Shown: piece by piece, positions 8,080-17,588 of the stretch | How positions within the stretch are numbered: the stretch's first letter is position 1 | Layout: every line of letters begins with the position of its first letter | NCBI GenBank assembly: GCA_032119595.1 | Contig: JAUMBQ010000006.1 | Location: forward strand, 1,426,001-1,490,000 | Source of the DNA: JAGIBJ01 sp032119595 | GTDB taxonomy: Bacteria; Actinomycetota; Thermoleophilia; Solirubrobacterales; Solirubrobacteraceae | DNA: 64,000 nucleotides | Reading direction: 5' to 3' | Made by a program: the position numbers and the translations under genes | Notes under the pieces: generated by a model | Seen by the model: only the letters and a program-made list of their open reading frames with translations | The model's database searches: none | Told to the model about the DNA's origin: nothing

Positions 8080-11000
8080 ATGCGAATTCGGCTTCTCTTT
8101 GCCTTTGCCATCGCCATCTTCGGACTCGGCGGGCTCACCGTCGCGTCCGGGGGCTACTCGTCACTTGCGATCGCGGGGTCAACCCCGCCAGGGGCTTCGC
8201 CTTCGAAGATCGCGCAGTTCCGCGACAAGGCGGCCTTCGTCGAACGGCACGCGCAGATCAAGCGCGGCAAGAACGGCGTGATCGAGGCGAGCGGCTGGAT
8301 CAGTGTCACGCACTTCGACCAGGATTCGAAGCCGTCGACGAAGACCCCCGACGACGAGCTCACGCTCAACAGCGCAGGCGGTCGCACCTTCACGCTCAAG
8401 GTCCCGAAGTCGGCCAAGACGACATCGACGGTGCAGTCCTCCTCACCGACGCAGGCATCGCTCGCTCCGGGCGATGTCACGCGGGTCTCGGGCACGCTCA
8501 GCGGCGACACCATCGTCGTTACGAGCGCGGCCACCACGGCGACGCTCCCCGACACGCAGCTCATGCCCTCCCAGACGCAGCGTGCGGTCGAGACGCGCCG
8601 GGTCCTCACCCTGCAGGTCACGTTCCCCGAGGATCGCGCCGAGGGCATCACCGCGCCCTACACCCAGAACGTGGGCGAGCAGGCGATGTTCGGCAGAAAC
8701 CTCGGCGACCAGTCGGTCCACAACTTCTTTAAGCAGTCCTCGCGCGAGAAGTTCCTGCTCGAAGGCGACGTGACCGACTGGATGCCGCTCACGCAGTCCC
8801 GCGGAACCACCTGCGACGAGGGCGCTTGGATGGATGCGGCGCTCGCGGAGGCCCGCGCGCAGGGCGCCCTCGACGTCGACAGCTACGACTACTTCCTCCT
8901 CGTCATGCCGCCCGCCAAGGTGAATGGCACGGACATCTGTGACTACAACGGCGTGTCGTTCGGGGGCGGCAAGACGCTCTCCTTCGCCTTGGGCAACGAG
9001 TTCCCGAAAGCCACCTCGATCCACGAACTCGGCCACGCTGTTGGCTTGCACCACGCCGGATCCGAGATCTGCACGGACCGCGGTGGCGTCGCTGTACCGA
9101 TCGCAGTGACCTGCAGTAAAGGCATCCGGAATATCGACTCTGCCTACGAGTACACCGATAACGATGACGTGATGGGCGAAGCGAATCTCATGCGTCTTTT
9201 CAGCAACGCGCATGCGGCGCAGCTTGGGTTCCTTCCGCTCGACAACGTGGAGACGATCGGTCCGGACGGAGAGGAGCGCACGCTCACGCGGAGCAATCAG
9301 CCGCTCGCGTCGTCGACCCAGCTCATCGAAGTCCGGCGACCGGCTGACGACGCGGCGCATCGCCCCACGATCAGGCCCAACGTCTACGCCTTGGAGTATC
9401 GCGGTGCCGCAAGCCCGTTCGACAACTACGCCTCGACGGACACCGCCGTCAATCGTATTAGCGTCCGTCTCTCCGGTCCCGCGGGCGCGACCGACCCGGC
9501 GGAACGTAACACGTATACGGAGGGCGTGAATCCGTCGCCCGGTAAGAGTTTTCCCGGCATTGGCTGGCACATTGTCAAGGACTACGATCGAGGCCTTGTC
9601 GCAGGGCAAAGCCTCTACGATCCGGTCGAGAACTACACGATTACGGCTGGCGCGTTCGACGCGACCTCGGCTAAGGTGACGGTCGCCCCCGGTGGTCCGC
9701 CTGGTGGTACCGCGGCCACGACCGTCGTTTCGATCGCCAGCGGGACCCTGAGTGTGGTCGCCAAGCCCGGTCGCCGCAACGTCGTTTCGGTGACGCTGCA
9801 TGACGGCCGTTACGTGATCGCCGACTTCGGCAACCCGGTTCTGGCTGGCGCCGGCTGCCTGGCCATGGACCCAGTCACCGTGGAGTGCAACGCCACCGGC
9901 GCTCGCGGGCTCAACTTGCAGCTCGATGACGGCGACGACGTCGCTTCCGTTCAGGATTCCGTCACGATCCCGACGACCTTCACCGGCGGAGCGGGCAACG
10001 ACACCCTCGAAGGCAGCAGCGGCGCGGACGACACGTTCTCCTCGGGCACCCTCGACGGCGCCGACATCATGGACGGCAACGGCGGGTCGGACACACTTAC
10101 GTATGCCGGCCGCACGACCGGCGTCACCATCACTGGCTACGAACTCAGCACCACCATCGGCGCAATGGGCGAGAACGATCGTGTCGTAAGTATCGAGAAC
10201 TTCACCGGTACAAGGGCAGCCGACAGCATCGCGCCTACAGGCGATGTCGCACGGCGTATCGACGCTGGCGGTGGCAATGACACGGTGATCACCGGAGCGG
10301 GCAACGACACGATCCTTACGCGCGACGGCGGGGTCGACACCGTCGTGGACTGCGGCGGCGGCAACAACGATGTTCAGTTGTTCGATTCCGGCGACGCCTC
10401 GACCGGCTGTGACGGTCACTCCTGGGAGGACGCGCTCGCTAGCATCGAGGCCTACCCGTTCGAGGGCGAGACGATCGCGAACCGCACGCCCACCATCCCG
10501 ATCCTTGCGGGCGGCAAGCGCACCACCAGCGTGCTGCAGTGCGCCTTCGGCGCTGCCGGTTCGACTCCCACCTGGGCCACTTGCCCGAGCAGCGCCCAGT
10601 ACACGGTCACGTCGACCTTGTCCGACGGCAACTACACGTTCCGGCTGCGGCTCAAGAATTCCGCCGGTGTCACCGTCGGGAACGAACAGGTCCGCAACTT
10701 CAAGGTCAACGGTGCCGTCCCGACGGTCACGATCGTGACGACGCCGCCGAACCCGTCGCGCGCCGACAACGTGACCTTCACGTCGGCGTCGAGCGTCGCC
10801 GGTTCCACGTTCGAGTGCTCCGTCGAACCCGGCCCGTGGATCTCGTGCCTGCCAACCAAGAAAGTCGTCGGACTAACCGACGGCTCGCGCACCTTCAAGG
10901 TGCGGTCGGTCGGTCCTGGAGGCGCGATCGGCCCAGCGTCGGCCCCGCATACGTGGACGGTCGACACCATCGCTCCGGAGACGACCCTCGCGGGTACGCC

Positions 11001-12651
11001 CGCGGAGGGCGCGACGACGGAACAGGCCCCGGCGAACCTCACCTACACGAGTACCGAGTCGCCAGCAAAGTTCGCGTGCTCGGTGAATGGCGGGCTCCCT
11101 CAGCCGTGCTCGTCGCCGGACACCCGTACCCTCGGCCTGGTCGGTCCGTACACGTTGCGCGTAGCGGCGGTCGATGCGGCGGGCAATCAGGATCCGACGC
11201 CAGCGGTGCGGAACCTGACGATCGTCGAGCAGCCGTTTGATACGCAGATCACGCAGGCGGCGGACTTCTACGCCTACTACGGCCCGAACAAGCGACCGAG
11301 CTACTCGTTCGCAGCGAGCGGGACCGGCGGTCCCTTCACGTTCAAGTGCTGGACCAGCGACACGGCTCCTGCGCCGTGCACCTCGCCTTGGCAGGCCCCG
11401 GTAGTGAGCGATGGCTACACCAACGTCACCATTGCGGCGTTCAACAGTCAGGGCGTGCAGGACTTCACGACAGCGCAAGAGGCGTTCATCGGCGATGTGG
11501 GCCTGCCGGAGACGGCGCTGACGAGCGGCCCGGCCGAAGGGGCGGTCGTTCCGACCGACATCGGGACGGCCGCCGCAACCTTCGGGTTGAGTGCGCCCAC
11601 CGAGACGCCTGCGCCGGGGTGCAGTGCGGATTACCCTCCGAGCTGCGCGACGTTCCAGTGCAAGCTGGACGCCGCACCGTGGGAGCCATGCACGTCGCCC
11701 TACACGACGCCGAGCCTCGGCATCGGTTCGCACACGCTGAATGTGCTTGCGACCGATCCGGCTGGCAACGTCGATTCCAGCATGGCGGTCCGGACGTGGA
11801 TCGTCGTGGCTGCACCGCAGACCGCCATCACCGGCGGCCCAGCAGACGGGTCGACGGTGACTGCCCTGTCGCCGAGCTACACGTTCACCGCGACTCCGGC
11901 GACGGGTGCCACGTTCCAGTGCACGTATGGCCCGACGACGGTGCCTGGGACCTGGGTGCCGTGCACGTCGCCGTGGATGATCCCGGCGCAGGTCAATGGT
12001 GCGACGGTCGTCGTGCAGGTTCGCGCGAAGAACGCCGCCGGTTATTACGATCCGACGCCGGACATGCGGATGGTGCAGTTCGATCTCTCGACGCTTCTCG
12101 TGTCGACCGCGACGGCGACGCCGTCAGCGGTGAATCTGACGGCGGAGACGGGGCACGGCGCCGCGCTCGACTGGATTCACTGGAAGAGCTCGACACCGTT
12201 GACGGTGGACCGGATGAATGCGACGCAGCGGATCAGCACGTATTCGACGATTGGGACGGCCTCGACGGCCACGCTCAATGGGCCCACGACGTTCTCGTGG
12301 ACGAACGCGACGGGTGCGACGGCGGCGAGTTCGTCGTTCTTCGGTGTCGCGCGGCTGGCGACCGGGACCGGGTTCTCGTTCACGGTTCCGGCCTCCGGGA
12401 CTGAGGTCCGCAAGCTGCGCGTGCACCTAGGGATCCGTGGTGTCGGCACGACGGCCAGGTTCGCGGTGACGCTTGCTGGTAAGCCGACGGTGGTTCAGAC
12501 GATCTCGTCCTCGACCGCCGGGTTCAGCAACCGGTCGCTGACGATCACGTACCGCCCCAAGACCGCCAGCGACACGCTCAACGTGGCGTACTCCCAGACG
12601 GCCGGCGGCACCAGCAGCGGCGTCCTGCTCAACGCCGCATCGCTGCACTAG
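8080..12651 (+). CDS. Secreted M11-like metzincin protease with RTX and Ig-like repeats (paralogue 2)
   Basis: 1523 residues with the same architecture as paralogue 1: a signal peptide (MRIRLLFAFAIAIFGLGGLTVA..), an N-terminal region, a protease domain, RTX-like repeats (GGAGNDTLEGSSGADDTF, then GGNDTVITGAGNDTIL), five Ig-like modules and a C-terminal LDWIHWKSS domain. The zinc motif is complete: HELGHAVGLHH with H315, E316, H319 and H325, and a downstream DNDDVMG Met-turn. It is expected to be a Ca-stabilised, exported zinc endopeptidase or surface protein; the substrate is unknown. The C-terminal ~150 residues are nearly identical to paralogue 1, while the middle is nearly identical to paralogue 3, which suggests recombination among copies. 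It has its own promoter-like element and 3' repeat. Confidence 0.88.
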   Translation: MRIRLLFAFAIAIFGLGGLTVASGGYSSLAIAGSTPPGASPSKIAQFRDKAAFVERHAQIKRGKNGVIEASGWISVTHFDQDSKPSTKTPDDELTLNSAGGRTFTLKVPKSAKTTSTVQSSSPTQASLAPGDVTRVSGTLSGDTIVVTSAATTATLPDTQLMPSQTQRAVETRRVLTLQVTFPEDRAEGITAPYTQNVGEQAMFGRNLGDQSVHNFFKQSSREKFLLEGDVTDWMPLTQSRGTTCDEGAWMDAALAEARAQGALDVDSYDYFLLVMPPAKVNGTDICDYNGVSFGGGKTLSFALGNEFPKATSIHELGHAVGLHHAGSEICTDRGGVAVPIAVTCSKGIRNIDSAYEYTDNDDVMGEANLMRLFSNAHAAQLGFLPLDNVETIGPDGEERTLTRSNQPLASSTQLIEVRRPADDAAHRPTIRPNVYALEYRGAASPFDNYASTDTAVNRISVRLSGPAGATDPAERNTYTEGVNPSPGKSFPGIGWHIVKDYDRGLVAGQSLYDPVENYTITAGAFDATSAKVTVAPGGPPGGTAATTVVSIASGTLSVVAKPGRRNVVSVTLHDGRYVIADFGNPVLAGAGCLAMDPVTVECNATGARGLNLQLDDGDDVASVQDSVTIPTTFTGGAGNDTLEGSSGADDTFSSGTLDGADIMDGNGGSDTLTYAGRTTGVTITGYELSTTIGAMGENDRVVSIENFTGTRAADSIAPTGDVARRIDAGGGNDTVITGAGNDTILTRDGGVDTVVDCGGGNNDVQLFDSGDASTGCDGHSWEDALASIEAYPFEGETIANRTPTIPILAGGKRTTSVLQCAFGAAGSTPTWATCPSSAQYTVTSTLSDGNYTFRLRLKNSAGVTVGNEQVRNFKVNGAVPTVTIVTTPPNPSRADNVTFTSASSVAGSTFECSVEPGPWISCLPTKKVVGLTDGSRTFKVRSVGPGGAIGPASAPHTWTVDTIAPETTLAGTPAEGATTEQAPANLTYTSTESPAKFACSVNGGLPQPCSSPDTRTLGLVGPYTLRVAAVDAAGNQDPTPAVRNLTIVEQPFDTQITQAADFYAYYGPNKRPSYSFAASGTGGPFTFKCWTSDTAPAPCTSPWQAPVVSDGYTNVTIAAFNSQGVQDFTTAQEAFIGDVGLPETALTSGPAEGAVVPTDIGTAAATFGLSAPTETPAPGCSADYPPSCATFQCKLDAAPWEPCTSPYTTPSLGIGSHTLNVLATDPAGNVDSSMAVRTWIVVAAPQTAITGGPADGSTVTALSPSYTFTATPATGATFQCTYGPTTVPGTWVPCTSPWMIPAQVNGATVVVQVRAKNAAGYYDPTPDMRMVQFDLSTLLVSTATATPSAVNLTAETGHGAALDWIHWKSSTPLTVDRMNATQRISTYSTIGTASTATLNGPTTFSWTNATGATAASSSFFGVARLATGTGFSFTVPASGTEVRKLRVHLGIRGVGTTARFAVTLAGKPTVVQTISSSTAGFSNRSLTITYRPKTASDTLNVAYSQTAGGTSSGVLLNAASLH

Positions 12652-12668
12652 CGCGAGCACCCAACAGC

Positions 12669-12722
12669 GGGCCGAACGTCGGATTACCCACCCCAGAGGG
12701 GGCATATTTCGACGGTCGGCCC
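12669..12722. repeat. 3' palindromic element, copy 1
   Basis: GGGCCGAACGTCG (12669-12681) is inverted relative to CGACGGTCGGCCC (12710-12722), 12 of 13 matching. They enclose an inner CCCC-AGA-GGGG hairpin and the AT-rich GGCATATTTCG. A ~47-bp stretch of this element recurs after paralogue 3. It may act as a terminator or be a small repeat. Confidence 0.5.
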
Positions 12723-12791
12723 GACGCTGATCGACTGGGGTCGATCGGGCCGACCGCAGCCAGTTCGGTGAACGTCGTCGACCTCGAGGTA

Positions 12792-12830
12792 CTCTGCCCT
12801 TGTAGAGGACGATGCTCTATGGGTATAGTG
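12792..12830 (+). promoter_or_regulatory. Promoter and palindrome of protease paralogue 3
   Basis: CTCTGCCCTTGTAGAG (12792-12807) contains TTGTAG (12800-12805), 18 nt upstream of TATAGT (12824-12829). The ~45 nt before the start codon are nearly identical to the leader of paralogue 2. Confidence 0.5.
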
Positions 12831-12909
12831 GGACGGGGCGCCGCTCTCGGGCAACGCTTCCTGTCTCACTCCGTTCGGTTGCCTTGGGCGCCAGATCGAA
12901 AGCTGCTCC

Positions 12910-15900
12910 ATGCGAATTCGGCTTCTCTTCGCCTTTGTCATAGCTCTGTTTGGTCTTGGCGGGCTCACCGTTGCGGCCGGGGGCTATTCGTCGCTTGCGA
13001 TCGCGGGGTCAACCCCGCCAGGGGCTTCGTCTTCGGAGATCGCGCAGTTCCGCGACAAGGCGGCCTTCGTCGAGCGGCACGCTGAGATCAAGCGCGGCAA
13101 GAACGGCGCGATCAAGGCCAGTGGCTGGGTCAGCGTCACGCACTTCGATCAGGACGCAACGTCGTCGGTGAAGGCCCGCGCTGATGAGCTGACGCTCAAC
13201 AGCGCTGACGGTCGCACGTTCACGCTCGAGGTCCCGAAGTCGGCCAAAAACACCTCGACGGTGCAGTCCTCCTCACCGACGCAGGCATCGCTTGCGCCGG
13301 GCGACGTCACGCAGGTCTCGGGCACGCTCAGCGGCGACACGATCGTTGTCAGCAGCGCGGCCACCACGGCGACGCTTCCCGATCCAGAACTCATGCCCTC
13401 CCAGACGCAGCGTGAAGTCGAGACGCGCCGGGTCCTCACCCTCCAGGTCACGTTCCCCGAGGACCGTGCCGCAGGTATCACCGCGCCCTACACCCAGAAC
13501 GTAGGCGAACAGGCGATGTTGGGCCGCAACCTTGGCGACCAGTCGATCCACAACTTTTTCAAGCAGTCCTCGCGGGGCAGGTTCCTGCTCGAGGGCGACG
13601 TGACCGACTGGATTCCCCTCACCGAGTCCCGTGGCACCACCTGCGACCCGGACACCTGGACGAACGCGGCGCTCGCGGAGGTTCGCGCGCAGGGCGCCCT
13701 CGACGTCGACAGCTACGACTACTTCCATCTCGTCATGCCGCCCCCCATCGTGAACGGCGTCGGCATTTGCAGCTTCAGTGGCGCATCGCATGGGGCTGGC
13801 GAGACGATCGCGTTCGTAAAAGACAACGAGTTCCCGACGGTCACCTCGCTCCACGAACTCGGTCACGCTGTAGGCCTGGGTCACGCCGGATCCGAGGTCT
13901 GTACGGACCGCGGTGGCGTTCCCGTGCCGATTGCAGTGACCTGCAGAAAGGGCCTCCGAAACATCGACCCGGCCTTCGAGTACGACGACAACGACGACGT
14001 GATGGGCGAAGCGGCATTGAAGCGTCTCTTCAGCAACGCGCATGCGGCGCAGATCGGGTTCCTCCCGCTCGACAACGTGGAGACCATCGGTCCGGACGGA
14101 CAGGAGCGCACGCTCACGCGGACCAACCAGCCGCTTGCGTCCTCGACCCAGCTGATCGAGGTCCGTCGCCCGGCTGATAACGCGGCGCACCCTGCCACCC
14201 CGGACCAGCCGGCCGAGCCCAACGTTTACGCGTTGGAGTATCGCGGCGCCGCAAGCCCGTTCGACAACTACGCCCCGACCGACACCGCTGTCAATCGCAT
14301 CAGCGTCCGTCTTACCGGTCGCGCGGGCGCGACCGACCGGGATGAACGCGACACCCTGACGGAGGGGGTCAATCCGTCGCCCGGCAAGAGCTACCCCGGG
14401 ATCCGCTGGGACGTCTTCGAGGACTACGATCGAGGCCTTGTCGCGGGGCAAAGCCTCTACGACCCGGTCGAGAACTACACGATCACGGCTGGCACGTTCG
14501 ACGCGACCTCGGCCAAGGTGACGGTCGCCCCCGGTGGTCCGCCCGGTGGTACCGCGGCCGCGACCGTCGTTTCGATCGCCAGCGGGACCCTGAGTGTGGT
14601 CGCCAAGCCCGGTCGCCGCAACGTCGTTTCGGTGACGCTGCATGACGGCCGTTACGTGATCGCCGACTTCGGCAACCCGGTTTCGGCTGGCGCTGGTTGT
14701 TTGGCCATGGACCCGGTCACGGTGGAGTGCAACGCCACCGGCGCTCGCGGGCTCAACCTGCAGCTCAACGACGGCGACGACGTCGCTTCCGTTCAGGATT
14801 CCGTCACGATCCCGACGACCTTCACCGGCGGGGCGGGCAACGACACCCTCGAAGGCAGCAGCGGCGCGGACGACACGTTCTCCTCGGGCAGCCTCGACGG
14901 CGCCGACATCATGGACGGCAGCGGCGGGTCGGACACGCTTACCTACGCCGGCCGCACGACCGGCGTCACCGTCACCGGCTACAACCTCAACTCCACCATC
15001 GGGGCGCCAGGGGAGAACGACCGCGTCCTGGGCGTCGAGAACTTCACCGGCACGGGCGCCATCGACAGCATCACGCCCGCAGGCGATGTCGCACGGCGTA
15101 TCGACGCGGGCAGAGGCAACGACACGGTGATCACGGGTGGGGGCAACGACACGATCCTTACGCGCGACGGCGGGGTCGACACCGTCGTGGACTGCGGCGG
15201 CGGCAACAACGATGTTCAGTTGTTCGATTCCGGCGACGCCTCGACCGGCTGTGACGGTCACTCCTGGGAGGACGCGCTCGCTAGCATCGAGGCCTACCCG
15301 TTCGAGGGCGAGACGATCGCGAACCGCACGCCGACCATCCCGATCCTTGCGGGCGGCAAGCGCACCACCAGCGTGCTGCAGTGCACCTTTGGCGTCACTG
15401 GGTCGACTCCGACCTGGGCCACCTNNNNNNNNNNCGGTGTCACCGTCGGGAACGAACAGGTCCGCAACTTCAAGGTCAACGGTGCCGTCCCGTCGGTGAC
15501 GATCGTGACGACGCCGCCAAACCCGTCGCGCGCCGACAACGTGACCTTCACGTCGGCGTCGAGCGTTGCCGGCTCCACGTTCGAGTGCTCCGTCGAGAAT
15601 CGTCCGTGGATCTCGTGCCTAGCGACCAAGAAGGTCGTCGGACTAACCGACGGCTCGCGCACCTTCAAGGTGCGGTCGGTCGGTCCTGGAGGCGCGATCG
15701 GCCCAGCGTCGGCCCCGCATACGTGGACGGTCGACACCATCGCGCCGGATACGACCCTCGCCGGCACGCCGGCCGAGGGTGCGACGGAACAGACGTCGGC
15801 GAACTTCACGTACACCAGCACGGAGTCGCCAGCGAAGTTCGTCTGTTCGGTGAATGGTGGGGCGTACGAGCCGTGTTCATCGCCAGACACGCGTACGCTC

Positions 15901-17409
15901 AACCTGATCGGGCCATACAACTTGCGGGTGGCAGCCGTCGACGGGGCGGGCAATCAGGATCCGACGCCAGCGGTGCGGAACCTGACAATCGTCGAGCAGC
16001 CGTTTGACACGCAGATCACGCAGGCTGCGGACTTTTACGCCTACTACGGCCCGAACAAGCGACCGAGCTACTCGTTCGCAGCGAGCGGGACCGGCGGTCC
16101 GTTCACGTTCAAGTGTTGGACCAGCGGTACCGCGCCGGCGCCTTGCGCCTCGCCTTGGCAGGCCCCGGTGGTGGCCGACGGCGGCGCACTTGTCTACATA
16201 GCGGCCGTCAATGCCCAGGGTGTGCAGGACTACACCCCGGCGCAGGAGGAGTTCAACGGCGACGCGACGCCGCCGGACACGGCGTTCACCAGCGGCCCGG
16301 CCGAAGGGGCGGTCATTCCAACCGACACCGGGTCCACCGTCGCGACGTTCGGGTTCACTGCGCCCACCGAAAGGCCTGCGCCGGGGTGCAGTGCGGATTA
16401 CCCTCCGAGCTGCGCGACGTTCCAGTGCAAGCTGGACGCCGCACCGTGGGCGCCATGCACGTCGCCCTACACGACGCCGAGCCTCGGCATCGGTTCGCAC
16501 ACGCTGAATGTGCTTGCGACCGATCCGGCTGGCAACGTCGATTCCAGCATGGCGGTCCGGACGTGGATCGTCGTGGCTGCACCGCAGACCGCCATCACCG
16601 GCGGCCCAGCAGACGGGTCGACGGTGACTGCCCTGTCGCCGAGCTACACGTTCACCGCGACTCCGGCGACCGGCGCGACGTTCGAGTGCCGTTACGGAGC
16701 CGACGTAAACGCCGGCTCGTGGGCGGCGTGCACCTCGCCGTTCGGGCTGCCCTCGACGGTCAACGGCCAGAACGTCGTGCAGGTCCGTGCGACGAACGCG
16801 TCGGGCTACGCCGACCCGACGCCGGCCAAGCGAACGGTGACCATCGACGTGGGCGCACTGCAGGTCACGCCTACGGCGCAACCGTCCTCGCCGGTGAGTC
16901 TTTCGGCCGAGGCCGGATACGGGACGGCGCTCGACTGGATCCGCCCCGCTGGTTCGTCACCGACGACGGTGGGCCGGATGAACGCCACCCAGCGGATCTC
17001 GACCTGGTCGCCAGTTGGCCCGGCGGCGACGGCGTGGACGAGCGGCGGCGTGAGCTACACCTGGACGAACGCCGCCGGCAGCACCCCGTCGGGCTCGTCG
17101 TACTTCGGGCTCTACCGCAGCGGGTACACGAACGGCTTCTCGTTCACGGTCCCCGCCAGCGGCATCGAGACCCGGAGGCTGCGGGTCCACCTGGGCAACC
17201 GCGGCGCCATCACCGGTGAACTCAAGGTCAAGCTCGGCACGTTGCCGCAGGTGACCCAGGCCATCACGACGACGGCGTCCGGCGAGCGGTCGGTGACCAT
17301 CACCTACCGCCCGAATACCCAGAACGCCACGCTCGAGGTGTCCTACGTGCACACGGGCGGCGCGACGAGTTCTGCCGGAGTTCGGTTCTACGGAGCCTCG
17401 CTCTACTAA
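12910..17409 (+). CDS. Secreted M11-like metzincin protease with RTX and Ig-like repeats (paralogue 3), contains a gap
   Basis: 1499 codons as written, including four unknown codons at the 15425-15434 gap. In paralogue 2 the same interval holds 28 codons, so about 24 codons are probably missing and the real protein is near 1520 residues. It has a signal peptide, a zinc motif HELGHAVGLGH (H315, E316, H319, H325), the Met-turn DNDDVMG, RTX-like repeats and Ig-like modules. The N-terminal two thirds follow paralogue 2 closely. From about 16670 the fifth Ig module and C-terminal domain diverge (LDWIRPAGSSPTTVGRMN.. instead of LDWIHWKSS..), which may change the target or surface attachment. An exported zinc protease is expected; its substrate is not evident. 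Confidence 0.85.
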   Translation: MRIRLLFAFVIALFGLGGLTVAAGGYSSLAIAGSTPPGASSSEIAQFRDKAAFVERHAEIKRGKNGAIKASGWVSVTHFDQDATSSVKARADELTLNSADGRTFTLEVPKSAKNTSTVQSSSPTQASLAPGDVTQVSGTLSGDTIVVSSAATTATLPDPELMPSQTQREVETRRVLTLQVTFPEDRAAGITAPYTQNVGEQAMLGRNLGDQSIHNFFKQSSRGRFLLEGDVTDWIPLTESRGTTCDPDTWTNAALAEVRAQGALDVDSYDYFHLVMPPPIVNGVGICSFSGASHGAGETIAFVKDNEFPTVTSLHELGHAVGLGHAGSEVCTDRGGVPVPIAVTCRKGLRNIDPAFEYDDNDDVMGEAALKRLFSNAHAAQIGFLPLDNVETIGPDGQERTLTRTNQPLASSTQLIEVRRPADNAAHPATPDQPAEPNVYALEYRGAASPFDNYAPTDTAVNRISVRLTGRAGATDRDERDTLTEGVNPSPGKSYPGIRWDVFEDYDRGLVAGQSLYDPVENYTITAGTFDATSAKVTVAPGGPPGGTAAATVVSIASGTLSVVAKPGRRNVVSVTLHDGRYVIADFGNPVSAGAGCLAMDPVTVECNATGARGLNLQLNDGDDVASVQDSVTIPTTFTGGAGNDTLEGSSGADDTFSSGSLDGADIMDGSGGSDTLTYAGRTTGVTVTGYNLNSTIGAPGENDRVLGVENFTGTGAIDSITPAGDVARRIDAGRGNDTVITGGGNDTILTRDGGVDTVVDCGGGNNDVQLFDSGDASTGCDGHSWEDALASIEAYPFEGETIANRTPTIPILAGGKRTTSVLQCTFGVTGSTPTWATXXXXGVTVGNEQVRNFKVNGAVPSVTIVTTPPNPSRADNVTFTSASSVAGSTFECSVENRPWISCLATKKVVGLTDGSRTFKVRSVGPGGAIGPASAPHTWTVDTIAPDTTLAGTPAEGATEQTSANFTYTSTESPAKFVCSVNGGAYEPCSSPDTRTLNLIGPYNLRVAAVDGAGNQDPTPAVRNLTIVEQPFDTQITQAADFYAYYGPNKRPSYSFAASGTGGPFTFKCWTSGTAPAPCASPWQAPVVADGGALVYIAAVNAQGVQDYTPAQEEFNGDATPPDTAFTSGPAEGAVIPTDTGSTVATFGFTAPTERPAPGCSADYPPSCATFQCKLDAAPWAPCTSPYTTPSLGIGSHTLNVLATDPAGNVDSSMAVRTWIVVAAPQTAITGGPADGSTVTALSPSYTFTATPATGATFECRYGADVNAGSWAACTSPFGLPSTVNGQNVVQVRATNASGYADPTPAKRTVTIDVGALQVTPTAQPSSPVSLSAEAGYGTALDWIRPAGSSPTTVGRMNATQRISTWSPVGPAATAWTSGGVSYTWTNAAGSTPSGSSYFGLYRSGYTNGFSFTVPASGIETRRLRVHLGNRGAITGELKVKLGTLPQVTQAITTTASGERSVTITYRPNTQNATLEVSYVHTGGATSSAGVRFYGASLY
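15425..15434. other. Assembly gap inside paralogue 3
   Basis: Ten Ns interrupt the coding sequence in an Ig-like or preceding module. Comparison with the paralogous sequence around 10576-10665 suggests about 70 more bases are missing than the N-run shows; the frame is kept by the nominal length. Confidence 0.9.
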
Positions 17410-17416
17410 TCGGTCG

Positions 17417-17443
17417 GCTGGCCGGCCACGCGGGCCGGCCAGC
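17417..17443 (+). terminator. Hairpin after paralogue 3
   Basis: GCTGGCCGGCC (17417-17427) pairs with GGCCGGCCAGC (17433-17443) over a 5-nt loop directly after the stop codon. No T-run follows. Confidence 0.5.
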
Positions 17444-17446
17444 TCG

Positions 17447-17498
17447 CCGAGCGTCGGATGACCCACCCCAGAGGGGGCATATTTCGACGTTCGGCCCG
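17447..17498. repeat. 3' palindromic element, copy 2
   Basis: This copy is nearly identical to the core of the 12669-12722 element (CCCACCCCAGAGGGGGC then ATATTTCGACG). CCGAGCGTCG (17447-17456) and CGACGTTCGG (17485-17494) form the outer stem with one mismatch. Confidence 0.5.
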
Positions 17499-17588
17499 GT
17501 TTGGGGTCGCTGGCGCCGCTTCGGGCTCGGGCCTCCGGCCCGCTCACACTGGGCCCAGCCCCTTCCGATAGATACGATTCCTCGCCTG

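Noticed and set aside
8443..10419. Long minus-strand frame inside paralogue 2, with a similar one at 13273-15261
   Set aside because: The similarity between the two only mirrors the paralogous sense genes.
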